Of a stretch of DNA of 64,000 nt, positions 28,301 to 38,595 are shown piece by piece. The stretch spans positions 1 through 64,000 of the forward strand of contig NZ_JAVJSQ010000003.1 in the NCBI RefSeq assembly GCF_040219335.1, given 5' to 3'. Within the stretch, counting starts at the first letter, position 1; each line of letters starts with the position of its first letter. The notes below the pieces were generated by a model that worked only from the letters and a program-made list of their open reading frames with translations, did no database searches and was not told where the DNA came from. Both the position numbers and the translations under genes were made by a program. Origin of the DNA: Gimesia sp. (lineage in GTDB: Bacteria > Planctomycetota > Planctomycetia > Planctomycetales > Planctomycetaceae).

Positions 28301-28789
28301 ATGAACCACAAACTGATTGAAGGCAACCTGCTGGCCCGCGATGCGAACTATGCAATTGTTGTATCCCGCTGGAATGAACTGATTACCCGCCGTCTGCTGG
28401 ATGGCGCACTGGAAACATTCCGTCGTCACGGTGGTTCCGAAGAGAAAATTTCTGTCTACTGGGTGCCTGGTTCCTTCGAGCTGCCGCTCGTCGCTGATAA
28501 ACTGGCCAAAAGTGGACGCTTTCAGGCAGTCTGCTGCCTCGGCGCCGTCATTCAGGGCAGCACCATGCACCACGATTACATCAATCACCAGGTGGCTGCA
28601 GGTATTATGCGCAGCAGCCAGGAGAGCGGAATTCCCGTTCTGTTTGGTGTTTTAACCTGCGAAACAATGGAACAGGCCATGGACCGGGCCGGTGGAAAAG
28701 TCGGCAATAAAGGGAGTGAAGCCGCTCTGGCTGCTATTGAGATGGTCAATCTGTTAGACTCGATTGATCAGGATCAGCCATCCGCCTGA
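28301..28789 (+). CDS. ribH: 6,7-dimethyl-8-ribityllumazine synthase
   Basis: A 162-residue enzyme for the penultimate step of riboflavin synthesis. Conserved segments are 'VVSRWNELITRRLLDGA', 'VPGSFELPL', 'CLGAVIQGSTMHHDYINHQVA' (active-site His of the TxHxDY region, with Gln where many family members have Arg in IRG) and 'GNKGSEAALAAIEM'. It normally assembles into pentamers or icosahedra. It is followed by nusB after 72 bp; ribH-nusB adjacency is widely conserved in bacteria. Confidence 0.96.
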   Translation: MNHKLIEGNLLARDANYAIVVSRWNELITRRLLDGALETFRRHGGSEEKISVYWVPGSFELPLVADKLAKSGRFQAVCCLGAVIQGSTMHHDYINHQVAAGIMRSSQESGIPVLFGVLTCETMEQAMDRAGGKVGNKGSEAALAAIEMVNLLDSIDQDQPSA

Positions 28790-28861
28790 TAATCAGGCCC
28801 TGATCCGCTTCCCCGGACAAACCGGATTTTTCTGTCTCCAGACTGTAGTTGTGATACCCCT

Positions 28862-29377
28862 ATGTCTCTCCGAAAACAGGCACGACAGCTGGTCGTGCAA
28901 ATGCTTTACCAGATCGACCTCAACTCTGACATCACTGCGGAAGAGATTCGCGCAATGATCGATGAGCATGGTCGCAGCAAAACAGTTCGCGCTTTCGCCT
29001 GGGAACTGTTTACCGGAGTGATGGAGTTCAAACAGCAGATCGACGCGGAAATCGTCCACGTTGCAGAGAACTGGTCCTTGAAGCGGATGGCGGTCACCGA
29101 CCGTAACATCCTGAGACTGGGAACCTACGAGCTGCTGCATACCGACACGCCGTCCGCGGTCATTATCGACGAAGCCGTCGAACTGGCTCGTGAATTCGGC
29201 AGTGCTCAGTCATCCCAGTTCGTTAACGGGATCCTGGATAAGCTCGTCCCCGGACGACACGACGAAAATCGTGCCGCCCCTCCTCTGCCAACTGAGCCCG
29301 CTCCTCAACCACCGGTGGAAGAGGATCCTGAAGAAGAAGATCCTCCACTAAAGCCGGGCAGTCCCTGGGCTACTTAA
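28862..29377 (+). CDS. nusB: Transcription antitermination factor NusB with acidic tail
   Basis: A 171-residue protein. The all-helical NusB fold covers about 1-140, with family features 'RKQARQLVVQMLYQIDLN' at the N-terminus and 'DRNILRLGTYELLHTDTPSAVIIDEAVELAREFG' and 'FVNGILDKL' towards the C-terminus. NusB binds boxA RNA with NusE/S10 in ribosomal RNA antitermination. An unusual Pro/Glu/Asp-rich tail of about 35 residues follows. The last 8 bases overlap the 3' end of the convergent SDR gene. Confidence 0.93.
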   Translation: MSLRKQARQLVVQMLYQIDLNSDITAEEIRAMIDEHGRSKTVRAFAWELFTGVMEFKQQIDAEIVHVAENWSLKRMAVTDRNILRLGTYELLHTDTPSAVIIDEAVELAREFGSAQSSQFVNGILDKLVPGRHDENRAAPPLPTEPAPQPPVEEDPEEEDPPLKPGSPWAT

Positions 29378-30503
29378 CGCCGAACCGGTGGGGCGTACGA
29401 TCGTTCCAGCTGAAGTTCATATCAATCGCCACCTGCGACAGATGCAGCAGCAGATCGCGATCCACGTGCGGACAAGGCAGGTGCGGTGCAGCTTCTTGTG
29501 TGTTGGAACTGTCGAAGACCGGATCATCGCGCCAGTAAGAGTTGTACACCCGGATGTGATCGTAGAACAACCGTTCCCCTTCATTGGGGTCAGTCAGTTC
29601 CACGCCAGCCCCTGCAAACCGGGAACCATAGAACTTGCAGGCCGTCGAAAGCACATCGTGCACCAGGCGGGACTGAACCGGATGCAGCGGAGTCAGATGG
29701 TACGTTTTGCCATGATGCTTGGGATGCGTAATGATGTATGACATCACTGCGGAAACCCAGTCGACGGGAATCAGGTTCTTGGATTCATCCCCATTCAGCG
29801 TGAACCGGGAGCTGGCATACAGCAGGCCCGTTTCATCCCGGGACTGCATCTGCATCAGGGTGTGTCCCAGCTGCAGAGCGGCATAGAATCCGTGGAAGGT
29901 GTTCGTGAATCCGGTTTTGGAATCCCCAATAATGATCGCCGGACGGAAGACGGTCAGCGATTCAAACTGATCAGAGCCGCGAACCATCAGTTCTGCTTCG
30001 AGTTTGCTCCGTTCGTAATCGTTTCCTGATTCCTGCCCTACATCGACGTCGCTTTCCATGATCCGACCGGTTCGTAAACCACAGACATACGCGGTCGAAA
30101 CGTGGGCAAACTTTTTGATGTCCGCGGTTTTACAGAACTCAAGCACTTTTTTCGCACCGCCCACATTGGAACGCCAGGGCTCACTTTCATGGCTGGTGCT
30201 GTAGAATGAGAGGCTGGCGGCGGAATGAATCATGTAATCCACATTCGCAGTGGCCCACTTCAGGTCCTCTTCGCTCAAACCCAGATTCTCTTCATTGATG
30301 TTGCCTTCCAGCACGACAGGTCGCGGCAGTTCACGGCCCAGCTGATCATCCCAGAAGCCCATGATCATGTCGATCCGCTGGTCTGCTGTCATCCGTCGGG
30401 TAGGTCGCACCAGCACCGCCAGCGGGACTCCCGCCATGGATAAATCTCGAATTAAGTATCTTCCCAGTAAGCCGGTGGCACCTGTGATCAGATGGTATCC
30501 CAT
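29370..30503 (-). CDS. Extended SDR / fatty acyl (thioester) reductase-like protein
   Basis: A 377-residue extended short-chain dehydrogenase of the NAD-binding_4 (male-sterility/thioester reductase) type. The Rossmann motif GATGLLGRYL is at about 8-16. 'VDYMIHSAASLSF' and 'STAYVCG' follow, and the catalytic YxxxK reads YERSK (about 165-170). 'VFRPAIIIGDSKTG' is typical of acyl-CoA/ACP reductases. It probably uses NADPH to reduce an acyl thioester or modify a lipid or sugar precursor. It lies 260 bp beyond an RND/MMPL transporter on the same strand, so a link to lipid export is possible. It converges with nusB (8-bp overlap). Confidence 0.8.
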   Translation of the reverse strand: MGYHLITGATGLLGRYLIRDLSMAGVPLAVLVRPTRRMTADQRIDMIMGFWDDQLGRELPRPVVLEGNINEENLGLSEEDLKWATANVDYMIHSAASLSFYSTSHESEPWRSNVGGAKKVLEFCKTADIKKFAHVSTAYVCGLRTGRIMESDVDVGQESGNDYERSKLEAELMVRGSDQFESLTVFRPAIIIGDSKTGFTNTFHGFYAALQLGHTLMQMQSRDETGLLYASSRFTLNGDESKNLIPVDWVSAVMSYIITHPKHHGKTYHLTPLHPVQSRLVHDVLSTACKFYGSRFAGAGVELTDPNEGERLFYDHIRVYNSYWRDDPVFDSSNTQEAAPHLPCPHVDRDLLLHLSQVAIDMNFSWNDRTPHRFGVK

Positions 30504-30762
30504 TTTGATATCCGCTATGAACCTGTAGTTAAAAAAAGAAGTGCTGAATAGCTCTGTTTGTTATCTCTGTTTTCTGGCCGGTCCTATCCAGCTGGCATCG
30601 CTGCAGCACAGAAACGCTGCAGACCGGTCCCTCGCCGACACAGAAAAGATGCTGTTTTTCAGGCGAAAGTCAATGATAATGAACTGGCTTCATATATCAA
30701 TCAACGGGTACGGAAAAGCGAAGAGATTGACCGACGAATTCAGGCAATTGCACTAAAAGGAA

Positions 30763-32988
30763 CTATGCAACTGCTTTGTCTGACTGATCTTTCGCTCCCT
30801 GTTGCGACTGCTTGAGAAAATGCGGACTCCGAGGTCGGGACTCATCTGTCTCAGCACCACTGTCTTTGTGATCAGATCCATCCGGCTGGTCGACATTCCG
30901 TGGTCGCAGGGCCAGCAGACAGGGCAGCAGGATCAAATCTCCCACCAGTGCTGCTACCAGCAGTGAAGTCATCATATAGCCAAACCGCGCGGTCGGCACG
31001 AAGTTGCTGAGCGTTAATGCCAGCATACCGGCCCCGGTAATCACCGCAGCCGTAAAGATCGGTTCACCGGTCATCAGCAGAGAATCGCGGGAAGCCTGAG
31101 CCGAATTACGGGAAAGACGAAACTGCTCCTGGTATCGCACCAGGAAGTGGAACGTCCCGTCGACGGCGATGCCCAGTGCGATACTGGCGGTCATCATGAT
31201 CCCGATGTCGATCGGAATCTGGTACCAGCCCAGGATGCCGAACACGATGCAGATCGGCGTCAGGTTGGGAACCATGGCCACCAGTCCCGCCTTGATGGAA
31301 CGCAGCGAGACAATCATCACGATCGTAATGATCACAAACGCCATCGAAAAGCTTTCCCAGAACCCGGTAAAGATCTGGTTCTGAGCCCGTCTCAACAACG
31401 GAGCCACGCCGGTTAAAACGACCTGCGGGTCATTGATCATCGCCGACAGTTCATCGTAAATCTGATCCTGAGGCAGCTCTGCATCACTGCTGATACGAGC
31501 TGAGATCCGCCACAGCCGTTCCCCGTCAGAAACGAAGTCATTCTCTCCATGCTTCGACTGTGCCTTTGACAACAGCCGGGCTGTCTCGAACGGACTTTCG
31601 GGAAACTGATTCGGGAAGAAGCTCGCCAGCGACATGGTGTGTCTGACAGCAGGATGCTGCTGGATCACTTTTTCCAGCTCGCGGACACGCTCTACTTTTT
31701 CGATAAACGGCTTGTCGTCATCGCCAAAATCGACAATCGCTTCGACGGAATCGAGTTCGGTCAGATTCTCCTGAACCGCTCTCACATCCTGAATCACACG
31801 TCCTTCCGCGGGCAGAAAATCGAGTGGATCGATTTTTGTCTTGAGACTGAACAACCCTACGCCGGTAATCATCACCAGCACGATTGTCGCCAGCGACACA
31901 CGTCCGGAATGATCGATCAACCAGTTGGCACATTTCTGGAAGTTCCAGCGGGATTCCGCGGCGTGGATGGTTTTCGGATCAATGGGCCAGATGGTCAACA
32001 CCGCGGGAGTGAGCCCGAGTCCGGTAATCAGGGAGACGAACGTTCCCAGTGAGGCGGCATAGCCGAACTGGGTGACTGGTCCGATTTCGCTGATCGTCAG
32101 CGAATACAGGCCGATCGTCGTTGTCAGAGTCGCCAGAAAACAGGGTTTCCAGGCAATTTTGAGTGCGGAAGACAAGGGATCGGGTTGATCGATGCAGCTG
32201 GCGACATAGTGATGCACGTGAATCGAAATGGCGAGTGTGAATACCAGCACCATCACCGACAGGGCACCGAGAATGAAGTTCATCTCACCGCCGCCCAGGT
32301 AGATCAGAGCGGTGGTCAGGTTGATGGCCCAGATCGTCAGCCCCAGTGTGGCCAGTGTTTTCTTCCATTCGCGGAAGGAGTAATACAGGAGACACAGGCT
32401 GATCAGCAGTGTGATGATGAAAAACTTCTTATTGGATTTCTGACTGCCCAGGCGATCCAGTTCTGCAATCACCACCGGCGCTCCCGCCAGCTTGACCTCA
32501 CGTCCGGTTAACTGGTTGTACTCCAGCTTTTCACGAATCCCGGCGACCGTTCCTGCCCGGTCTTTAATCCCCTCGTCTGAGAGTAATACCAGAATCCCGG
32601 CCATGTTATGCTGCTTGTTCATCAACAGACCGTCCAGACGACGGTTGACCTCTGCTGGTTCTACCTGGAATTCATTCAGAATATTTTTCAGTCGATCGGG
32701 GGTCCAGCACTCTCTGACTGAAGCTAAGGTTTCGATCCGCCCTGCGGTGCCTTCAATCAGTGCCGGCTGATCCAAACCCTTCTCTACCGCCACCAGAATG
32801 ACTTCTTCTGCACCGAACTCCGCCTTGAAGCGATCGTAAACAATGCGAACATCCGAATCCTTGGGCAACCAGGTTTCGATATCATTGTTGGAAGGCAGCA
32901 GCTCTGCCATGAAGGCCAGAATCGGCAGCGTGCAGAACACACCCCAGATCAGGCAACGACTGTATTTTTGATAGAAAGATGAGATCAT
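30763..32988 (-). CDS. RND/MMPL superfamily transporter
   Basis: A 741-residue inner-membrane protein with the duplicated MMPL layout. TM1 (about 12-30) is followed by a large periplasmic loop (about 35-190), then five or six helices (about 195-375), including 'GALSVMVLVFTLAISIHVHHYV'. A second loop (about 390-560) and second helix bundle (about 565-700), with 'GIMMTASIALGIAVDGTFHFLVRYQEQ', complete it. The duplicated GxxxD-type sequences match the proton-relay helices of RND exporters. Candidate substrates are lipids or hydrophobic compounds. The polar C-terminal tail (about 705-741) is low complexity. No membrane-fusion partner lies next to it. It is divergent from the PilZ gene. Confidence 0.85.
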   Translation of the reverse strand: MISSFYQKYSRCLIWGVFCTLPILAFMAELLPSNNDIETWLPKDSDVRIVYDRFKAEFGAEEVILVAVEKGLDQPALIEGTAGRIETLASVRECWTPDRLKNILNEFQVEPAEVNRRLDGLLMNKQHNMAGILVLLSDEGIKDRAGTVAGIREKLEYNQLTGREVKLAGAPVVIAELDRLGSQKSNKKFFIITLLISLCLLYYSFREWKKTLATLGLTIWAINLTTALIYLGGGEMNFILGALSVMVLVFTLAISIHVHHYVASCIDQPDPLSSALKIAWKPCFLATLTTTIGLYSLTISEIGPVTQFGYAASLGTFVSLITGLGLTPAVLTIWPIDPKTIHAAESRWNFQKCANWLIDHSGRVSLATIVLVMITGVGLFSLKTKIDPLDFLPAEGRVIQDVRAVQENLTELDSVEAIVDFGDDDKPFIEKVERVRELEKVIQQHPAVRHTMSLASFFPNQFPESPFETARLLSKAQSKHGENDFVSDGERLWRISARISSDAELPQDQIYDELSAMINDPQVVLTGVAPLLRRAQNQIFTGFWESFSMAFVIITIVMIVSLRSIKAGLVAMVPNLTPICIVFGILGWYQIPIDIGIMMTASIALGIAVDGTFHFLVRYQEQFRLSRNSAQASRDSLLMTGEPIFTAAVITGAGMLALTLSNFVPTARFGYMMTSLLVAALVGDLILLPCLLALRPRNVDQPDGSDHKDSGAETDESRPRSPHFLKQSQQGAKDQSDKAVA

Positions 32989-33511
32989 AAGATTTGGTAG
33001 ATCAATCTGCTTTCGCTTGCTCGAGCCATTTCAAGTACTCACACCCCTGGTAATCAACATTATTCTGAACTCAGGATCCAGGCCCGGCTGAGTCATCAGT
33101 CAAATGATCGATTACTGAGACCACCCCAATTTCATATCGAACCGACTTGAAACAATGCGTCAAACGGTTTTTCCAAACGACAGGCGGTATAGCAGAATCA
33201 GCTGATTTCTTTCGTACGACTGTTATAACTCGTACCTTCAAGGGGTGAAATACCGTCACAACCGGTAGATTTGAAACAGCCGGTGCCATCATTCTGACTC
33301 ACACAAAAGTCAGCGGTTACCCCGTTCGCAGGGACCGACTGTGGTGAGCTCAGTTATTCTCCTCAATTTACAGGCTCTCTGTTCCAGCAAACTCTGTAAT
33401 CTGGCATGAAATCAGGCACTGTTCTCGATTTGTATTCTATATTTCTATATCAGTCAGAACTGAACCCACATACAAACTCGAAATACAGACTTCTAATCCG
33501 GGAGTAATTCA
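32989..33511. other. Intergenic, no gene recognised
   Basis: About 520 bp between the divergent RND gene and the PilZ gene. The reading frames here are short and not protein-like. An AT-rich block with TATATTTCTATAT at 33436-33448 could be part of the PilZ gene promoter. GGGAG at 33500-33504 is its ribosome-binding site. Confidence 0.4.
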
Positions 33512-33862
33512 ATGGAAGAAACGCCATGGAGCCGTCCTTCAATGGAGGACCTGAAACACGTACTGGCCAGCTTCGGTAATCAGGATGCCGTCAATGTCCG
33601 TGACGTGGATCGCCTGGAACTCTCCGTACCCGCAGAGATCAAAACTTCACGGGGGAATACCATTTCAGCCATGACTCGCGAAATCAGCCGTCAAGGACTC
33701 GGACTGCTGCACAAAGGGATGATCAATCCGGGCGAAGTAACTGTCAAACTGGCCAGCGAAACGCGTGAATTTGAATACCGCGTCAAGATCATGTGGTGCA
33801 CGCCTTGCGATAACGGTATGTTCATCAGCGGTGGTGAATTTCTCACGAAACCGGAAAACTAA
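33512..33862 (+). CDS. PilZ domain protein (putative c-di-GMP receptor)
   Basis: A 116-residue single-domain protein. The c-di-GMP-binding RxxxR motif is RDVDR (about 30-34) and the second motif (usually D/N-x-S-x-x-G) reads EISRQG (about 55-60), with Glu for Asp/Asn. A beta-barrel follows, with 'EVTVKLASETREFEYRVKIMWC' and 'FISGGEFL'. Such proteins change motility, adhesion or secretion when c-di-GMP binds. GGGAG seven bases before ATG 33512 supports the start. Single gene. Confidence 0.85.
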   Translation: MEETPWSRPSMEDLKHVLASFGNQDAVNVRDVDRLELSVPAEIKTSRGNTISAMTREISRQGLGLLHKGMINPGEVTVKLASETREFEYRVKIMWCTPCDNGMFISGGEFLTKPEN

Positions 33863-33961
33863 ACAGACGCTGATACCAGATCCATCCAGAAGAGACCGCT
33901 CGCAGGAGAGGTCGACTGCTGCCCGCTTGCTGCCCCATAACTGAAGTACGTGATCAGTCCA

Positions 33962-35824
33962 TCAGGAGGCAGAGGTTCCACGTCGCAGCAGAACGATGAT
34001 GATCCCGGACAGCAGAAAGATGATCACCCCACCTGCGACCAGTAACAGGGTTGTCAGACTTCCCCAGCCGCTTTTGACTTCGGGGCGTTTCTGCTCTGCC
34101 AGATCCCATTCAATCTCATCCAGTTGCAGACTCGTCCCTGTCTGCCCTGCTTCCGCTTGCACTTCTTCCAGTTTCTGCTCGACAAAGGGAGATGGTTCCG
34201 CGCCACGATCCTGAATCCGCGAGCGAAACTTCACGGGTGCCGTCTGGGTACTGCGGTGGCGCCCCGTCTGTGACGTCTGATCACCGGGAACAGAAGGCAG
34301 TTTCGGTAACATCAGCTGAGGCCCCGGCCCAGCAGCAGGCTTCTGGTCCTGCTTTTCAACAGTCTGAGACGGTTGCACCGGAGCAGCCGCTGGTTTCGTC
34401 TCTTTCAGCTCAATCCGAGCTGGCGCTTCGACTGGTACTTCTTCCAGTTCCAGTTTGACAGACGGTTCCTGCGGTACGGGCTGTTCCCGTCGCTGGATCG
34501 GCTGTTCGATCGGCGGCAGTTCTTCGGGAGCCTCGAGAGTTGGTTCAAAACTCGGAGGTTCGAGAGAGAGACTTCCGGCGGAACTTTTCTGCCTGATGGG
34601 TTGTTGTGGCTGAACAGGAGTCGTCCCCATGTTACGAGGTACGATCAGAGGTAACTCATCACTCGCAGAACCGGGTGAAGTCGGTTGAACAGGACGCGTT
34701 TTCACCGGTTCAGGTTGCTGAGGAGGTGTAGCACGTCGTTTCAAGGGATGAACCCTTGAGGGACGGAAGTTGGGAACTTTCTGACCGCCATTAGACTGTA
34801 CCTGCGGTTCTGAATGACCTGTCTGTTTCAATTCGGCTGGCTGCTGGGCTGACAGTTCTTCTTTGATCTGCTGCAGCAGCATCTGTGGAGAGACTTCATC
34901 CAGACCAAAGGCGACATGCCCGCGATAGCTGGTTTCCAGAGCCTGTTCCGCCAGGAACTGGGCGTATTCATAGTTCTTCTGTTTCAATTCACGCCGGGCA
35001 CGCTCCATGATCGAACTGATCTGCAGTCTTCGCATTTCCTGTGACACATCTTCGAAGACGGGATTCGTCTGCTGCAGATCCCGCTCTAATTCCTGACCGA
35101 GTTGTTTCAGCTGAGGATCAGCTGACTGCTGCTGATCGGCCTGATCTAAATAGCGACTGAGCTCGTCCGATCGAAAAACATCATCTGCCGTTTGTTCGAA
35201 ATTTGGTTCCTCTTGGGGAGGTTCCTGCGGTGTGACAGCTTTTTCCTGCGTAGTGGATTCCGGCTGCGAGGTTCCCGCCAGACGCCGAATCCCTTGTGAA
35301 AATTCCCTGCTGATCGAACCGGAAGCCTGTTGAATCCGTTCGGAGTTCTGCTGACAGGCGTCCATCAGCTTTGAGGGATATTTCCTGGCCGAAGCGATCA
35401 GTGATTTCGAGCGCCAGTCGTCAGTATCGGCAGGGCTGCGTTTGACCGGTTTGTTTTGAGCTGCTGCTTCTGCTTCCTGTCGCTGGCGTTCCGCATCCTC
35501 AAAAGCAGCCTGGCTGATTTTCACAGGCCCCGGTTGCATCGCCTCTGATTTGTGTTCCGCTTGAGCAATCTGCTGTTCCGGCACTGAGGTCGGCGCCCCC
35601 AGCTTCACACGGCCCGGCCTGTCTGGAACAGAAACTTTCTTTTTTTGCTCAAAAAAGTTAAAGCTGGAGCTGTTACTGGCTGTGATCAACGGGTTGTCTG
35701 ATTTCTGATTCGACTGGGAGATCACGTCCGCAGGCTGGCGCAGACATCCCACGGTCAGATAACCGAAGAGTGCCAGCAATAAATAAACCGTTGTCAGTTT
35801 TCGTGTTAACAGACCGATCTTCAC
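33962..35824 (-). CDS. Proline/glutamine-rich putative lipoprotein with C-terminal membrane helix
   Basis: A 620-residue protein without recognised function. The N-terminus is a signal peptide ending at a Cys in a lipobox-like TVGC (about 24-27; Thr at -3 is unusual). A long low-complexity region rich in Gln, Pro, Glu and Ser follows (about 50-580), with one helical island (about 255-320, 'LQISSIMERARRELKQKNYEYAQFLAEQ') that may be a TPR-like or coiled segment. The C-terminus has a strong membrane helix (about 590-613, 'LLLVAGGVIIFLLSGIIIVLL') and RRGTSAS tail. Start is GTG 35824 with AGGA 9 bases upstream. Single gene. Confidence 0.65.
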   Translation of the reverse strand: MKIGLLTRKLTTVYLLLALFGYLTVGCLRQPADVISQSNQKSDNPLITASNSSSFNFFEQKKKVSVPDRPGRVKLGAPTSVPEQQIAQAEHKSEAMQPGPVKISQAAFEDAERQRQEAEAAAQNKPVKRSPADTDDWRSKSLIASARKYPSKLMDACQQNSERIQQASGSISREFSQGIRRLAGTSQPESTTQEKAVTPQEPPQEEPNFEQTADDVFRSDELSRYLDQADQQQSADPQLKQLGQELERDLQQTNPVFEDVSQEMRRLQISSIMERARRELKQKNYEYAQFLAEQALETSYRGHVAFGLDEVSPQMLLQQIKEELSAQQPAELKQTGHSEPQVQSNGGQKVPNFRPSRVHPLKRRATPPQQPEPVKTRPVQPTSPGSASDELPLIVPRNMGTTPVQPQQPIRQKSSAGSLSLEPPSFEPTLEAPEELPPIEQPIQRREQPVPQEPSVKLELEEVPVEAPARIELKETKPAAAPVQPSQTVEKQDQKPAAGPGPQLMLPKLPSVPGDQTSQTGRHRSTQTAPVKFRSRIQDRGAEPSPFVEQKLEEVQAEAGQTGTSLQLDEIEWDLAEQKRPEVKSGWGSLTTLLLVAGGVIIFLLSGIIIVLLRRGTSAS

Positions 35825-36040
35825 AACGAAAAATCCTGTTTCTGCATGCAGATATCGTTACGGGAACGAGATCTCTGCCTGGGTCGCGGGGAGCAGCCTC
35901 AATGGGGCGTTGAGGTGCAGGCGAGACATGACACAGGCGCGCAACAGCACCCGACACTTCGCCTGTTACCCTTTATCGACTGGGCGAAATTGATGGCATG
36001 AGAGGGTATTTCGGATTTTAGCAGTCTTTGAGAAAATCGT

Positions 36041-36898
<858 letters not shown>

Positions 36899-37167
36899 GA
36901 TTCTCTTTCCGGAAAATATTGATGTTCTTCGCTGCGCCCGGTCTCAATTGCGGACGGGATCGCTTTCATCAGCGAACCTGCAGTATAGGCGTTCGAAGCG
37001 ATCCCTTCCAGCGATGCCCCGCTCACACTCGTATTTCACGAATTCAATCGAGATTTCATGGGCAGTGGTTTCCCGAAGCGTTACAATCGATGAGCCGCGG
37101 ATTCACTCCGGTCCCGGCAACGGCACTGTGTATTCAAATCGATTCGCTCATCGAAGAGGAAACCAGC

Positions 37168-38595
37168 ATGCGTTTGATCGTCTCCCTGTTTCTACTCAGT
37201 TTCATCCTGTCCCCCGTGGCTACAGATCCCTGCCTGCGGGCAGCAGAACAGCCCAACATCATCATTCTACTCGCCGATGACCTGGGTTACGGAGAACTGG
37301 GTTGCCAGGGAAATCCGCAGATTCCCACGCCTCATATCGACTCACTGGCGCAAGAAGGAATTCGTTTTACACAGGCTTACGTGACCGCGCCCAACTGCAG
37401 TCCGTCACGGGCCGGACTGCTGACGGGTAAAATCCCGACTCGCTTCGGTTATGAATTCAATCCCATCGGTGCCCGCAACGAAAATCCAGGTACGGGGCTG
37501 CCTCGAGCAGAAAAGACGCTGGCCGAACTCCTACACGACCAGGGTTATACGACCGGCCTGATCGGTAAATGGCACCTGGGGGGCGCTGCCGACTATCATC
37601 CGTACCGCCATGGATTCGACGAATTCTTCGGCTTCATGCACGAGGGGCATTACTTCGTCCCGCCGCCGTATCAGGGTGTGACCACCATGCTGCGTCGCAA
37701 GACACTCCCCGGTGGTGGCAAGGGGCGCTGGATTGGTGGTCAGCTGATTTATTCAACGCATCTGGGATACGATGAACCTGACTACGACGCCAACAACCCC
37801 ATCATTCGCGGCGGACAACCGATTGTGGAAACGGAATACCTGACCGATGCGTTCACGCGGGAAGCGGTCAGCTTTATTGATCGTCACCAGGACAAACCCT
37901 TTTTTCTCTATCTGGCGTACAACGCAGTTCACAGCCCCCTGCAGGGGAAACAGGCGGACATGCAGCGTTTTCAAAACATTGACGATGTGCACCGACGCGT
38001 CTTTGCCGCAATGCTTTCTTCACTGGATCAAAGTGTCGGCCAGATTCTGAAGCAGGTCCGAAAAGCCAAACTGGATCGCAACACGTTGATTGTCTTTCTG
38101 AGTGACAACGGAGGTCCCACGCGCGAACTCACGTCCAGCAATCTGCCCCTGCGGGGCGAAAAGGGATCCATGTACGAAGGAGGACTGCGGGTTCCCTTTC
38201 TGATGCGCTGGACAGGCAAGCTGCCTGCTGGCCAAACCTATTCGCAGCCAGTCAGCAGTATGGATCTTTTCAGTACGTCGGCAGCTCTCTCCGGTGCACC
38301 GCTGCCGGACGACCTGGATGGTGAAAACCTGATGCCGTACCTGTTGAAAGAAAAAGAGGGCACGCCGCATCACGAGTTTTTCTGGCGTCAGGGTAAGCGA
38401 GCTGCACTCCGACTGGGGGACTGGAAAATTGTCAAAATGCGCGGTAAATCCGACATCAAACACTGGGAGCTGTACCACATCACAGAGGATCTGTCGGAAC
38501 AGACCAATCTCGCCAGCGAGCGGCAGGACAAACTGCAGGAACTGCTCACCCGCTGGAACGAACTGAATTCACAGATGAAGCCGGCTCTGTTTTAA
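37168..38595 (+). CDS. Secreted sulfatase (canonical CSPSR)
   Basis: A 475-residue sulfatase with signal peptide (about 1-24, cleavage near CLRAAEQPN). It has the metal site 'ILLADDLGYGELG', the formylglycine motif C-S-P-S-R-A-G-L-L-T-G at about residue 77, 'GKWHLGG' and 'LSDNGG'. The expected reaction is hydrolysis of sulfate esters in the periplasm after Cys-to-formylglycine conversion by an FGE enzyme, which is not in this window. ATG 37168 is chosen because of the ribosome-binding site AGAGGA 8 bases upstream and the signal peptide right after it; the frame is open back to 36919. It is convergent with the next sulfatase, the two stop codons being adjacent. Confidence 0.92.
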   Translation: MRLIVSLFLLSFILSPVATDPCLRAAEQPNIIILLADDLGYGELGCQGNPQIPTPHIDSLAQEGIRFTQAYVTAPNCSPSRAGLLTGKIPTRFGYEFNPIGARNENPGTGLPRAEKTLAELLHDQGYTTGLIGKWHLGGAADYHPYRHGFDEFFGFMHEGHYFVPPPYQGVTTMLRRKTLPGGGKGRWIGGQLIYSTHLGYDEPDYDANNPIIRGGQPIVETEYLTDAFTREAVSFIDRHQDKPFFLYLAYNAVHSPLQGKQADMQRFQNIDDVHRRVFAAMLSSLDQSVGQILKQVRKAKLDRNTLIVFLSDNGGPTRELTSSNLPLRGEKGSMYEGGLRVPFLMRWTGKLPAGQTYSQPVSSMDLFSTSAALSGAPLPDDLDGENLMPYLLKEKEGTPHHEFFWRQGKRAALRLGDWKIVKMRGKSDIKHWELYHITEDLSEQTNLASERQDKLQELLTRWNELNSQMKPALF

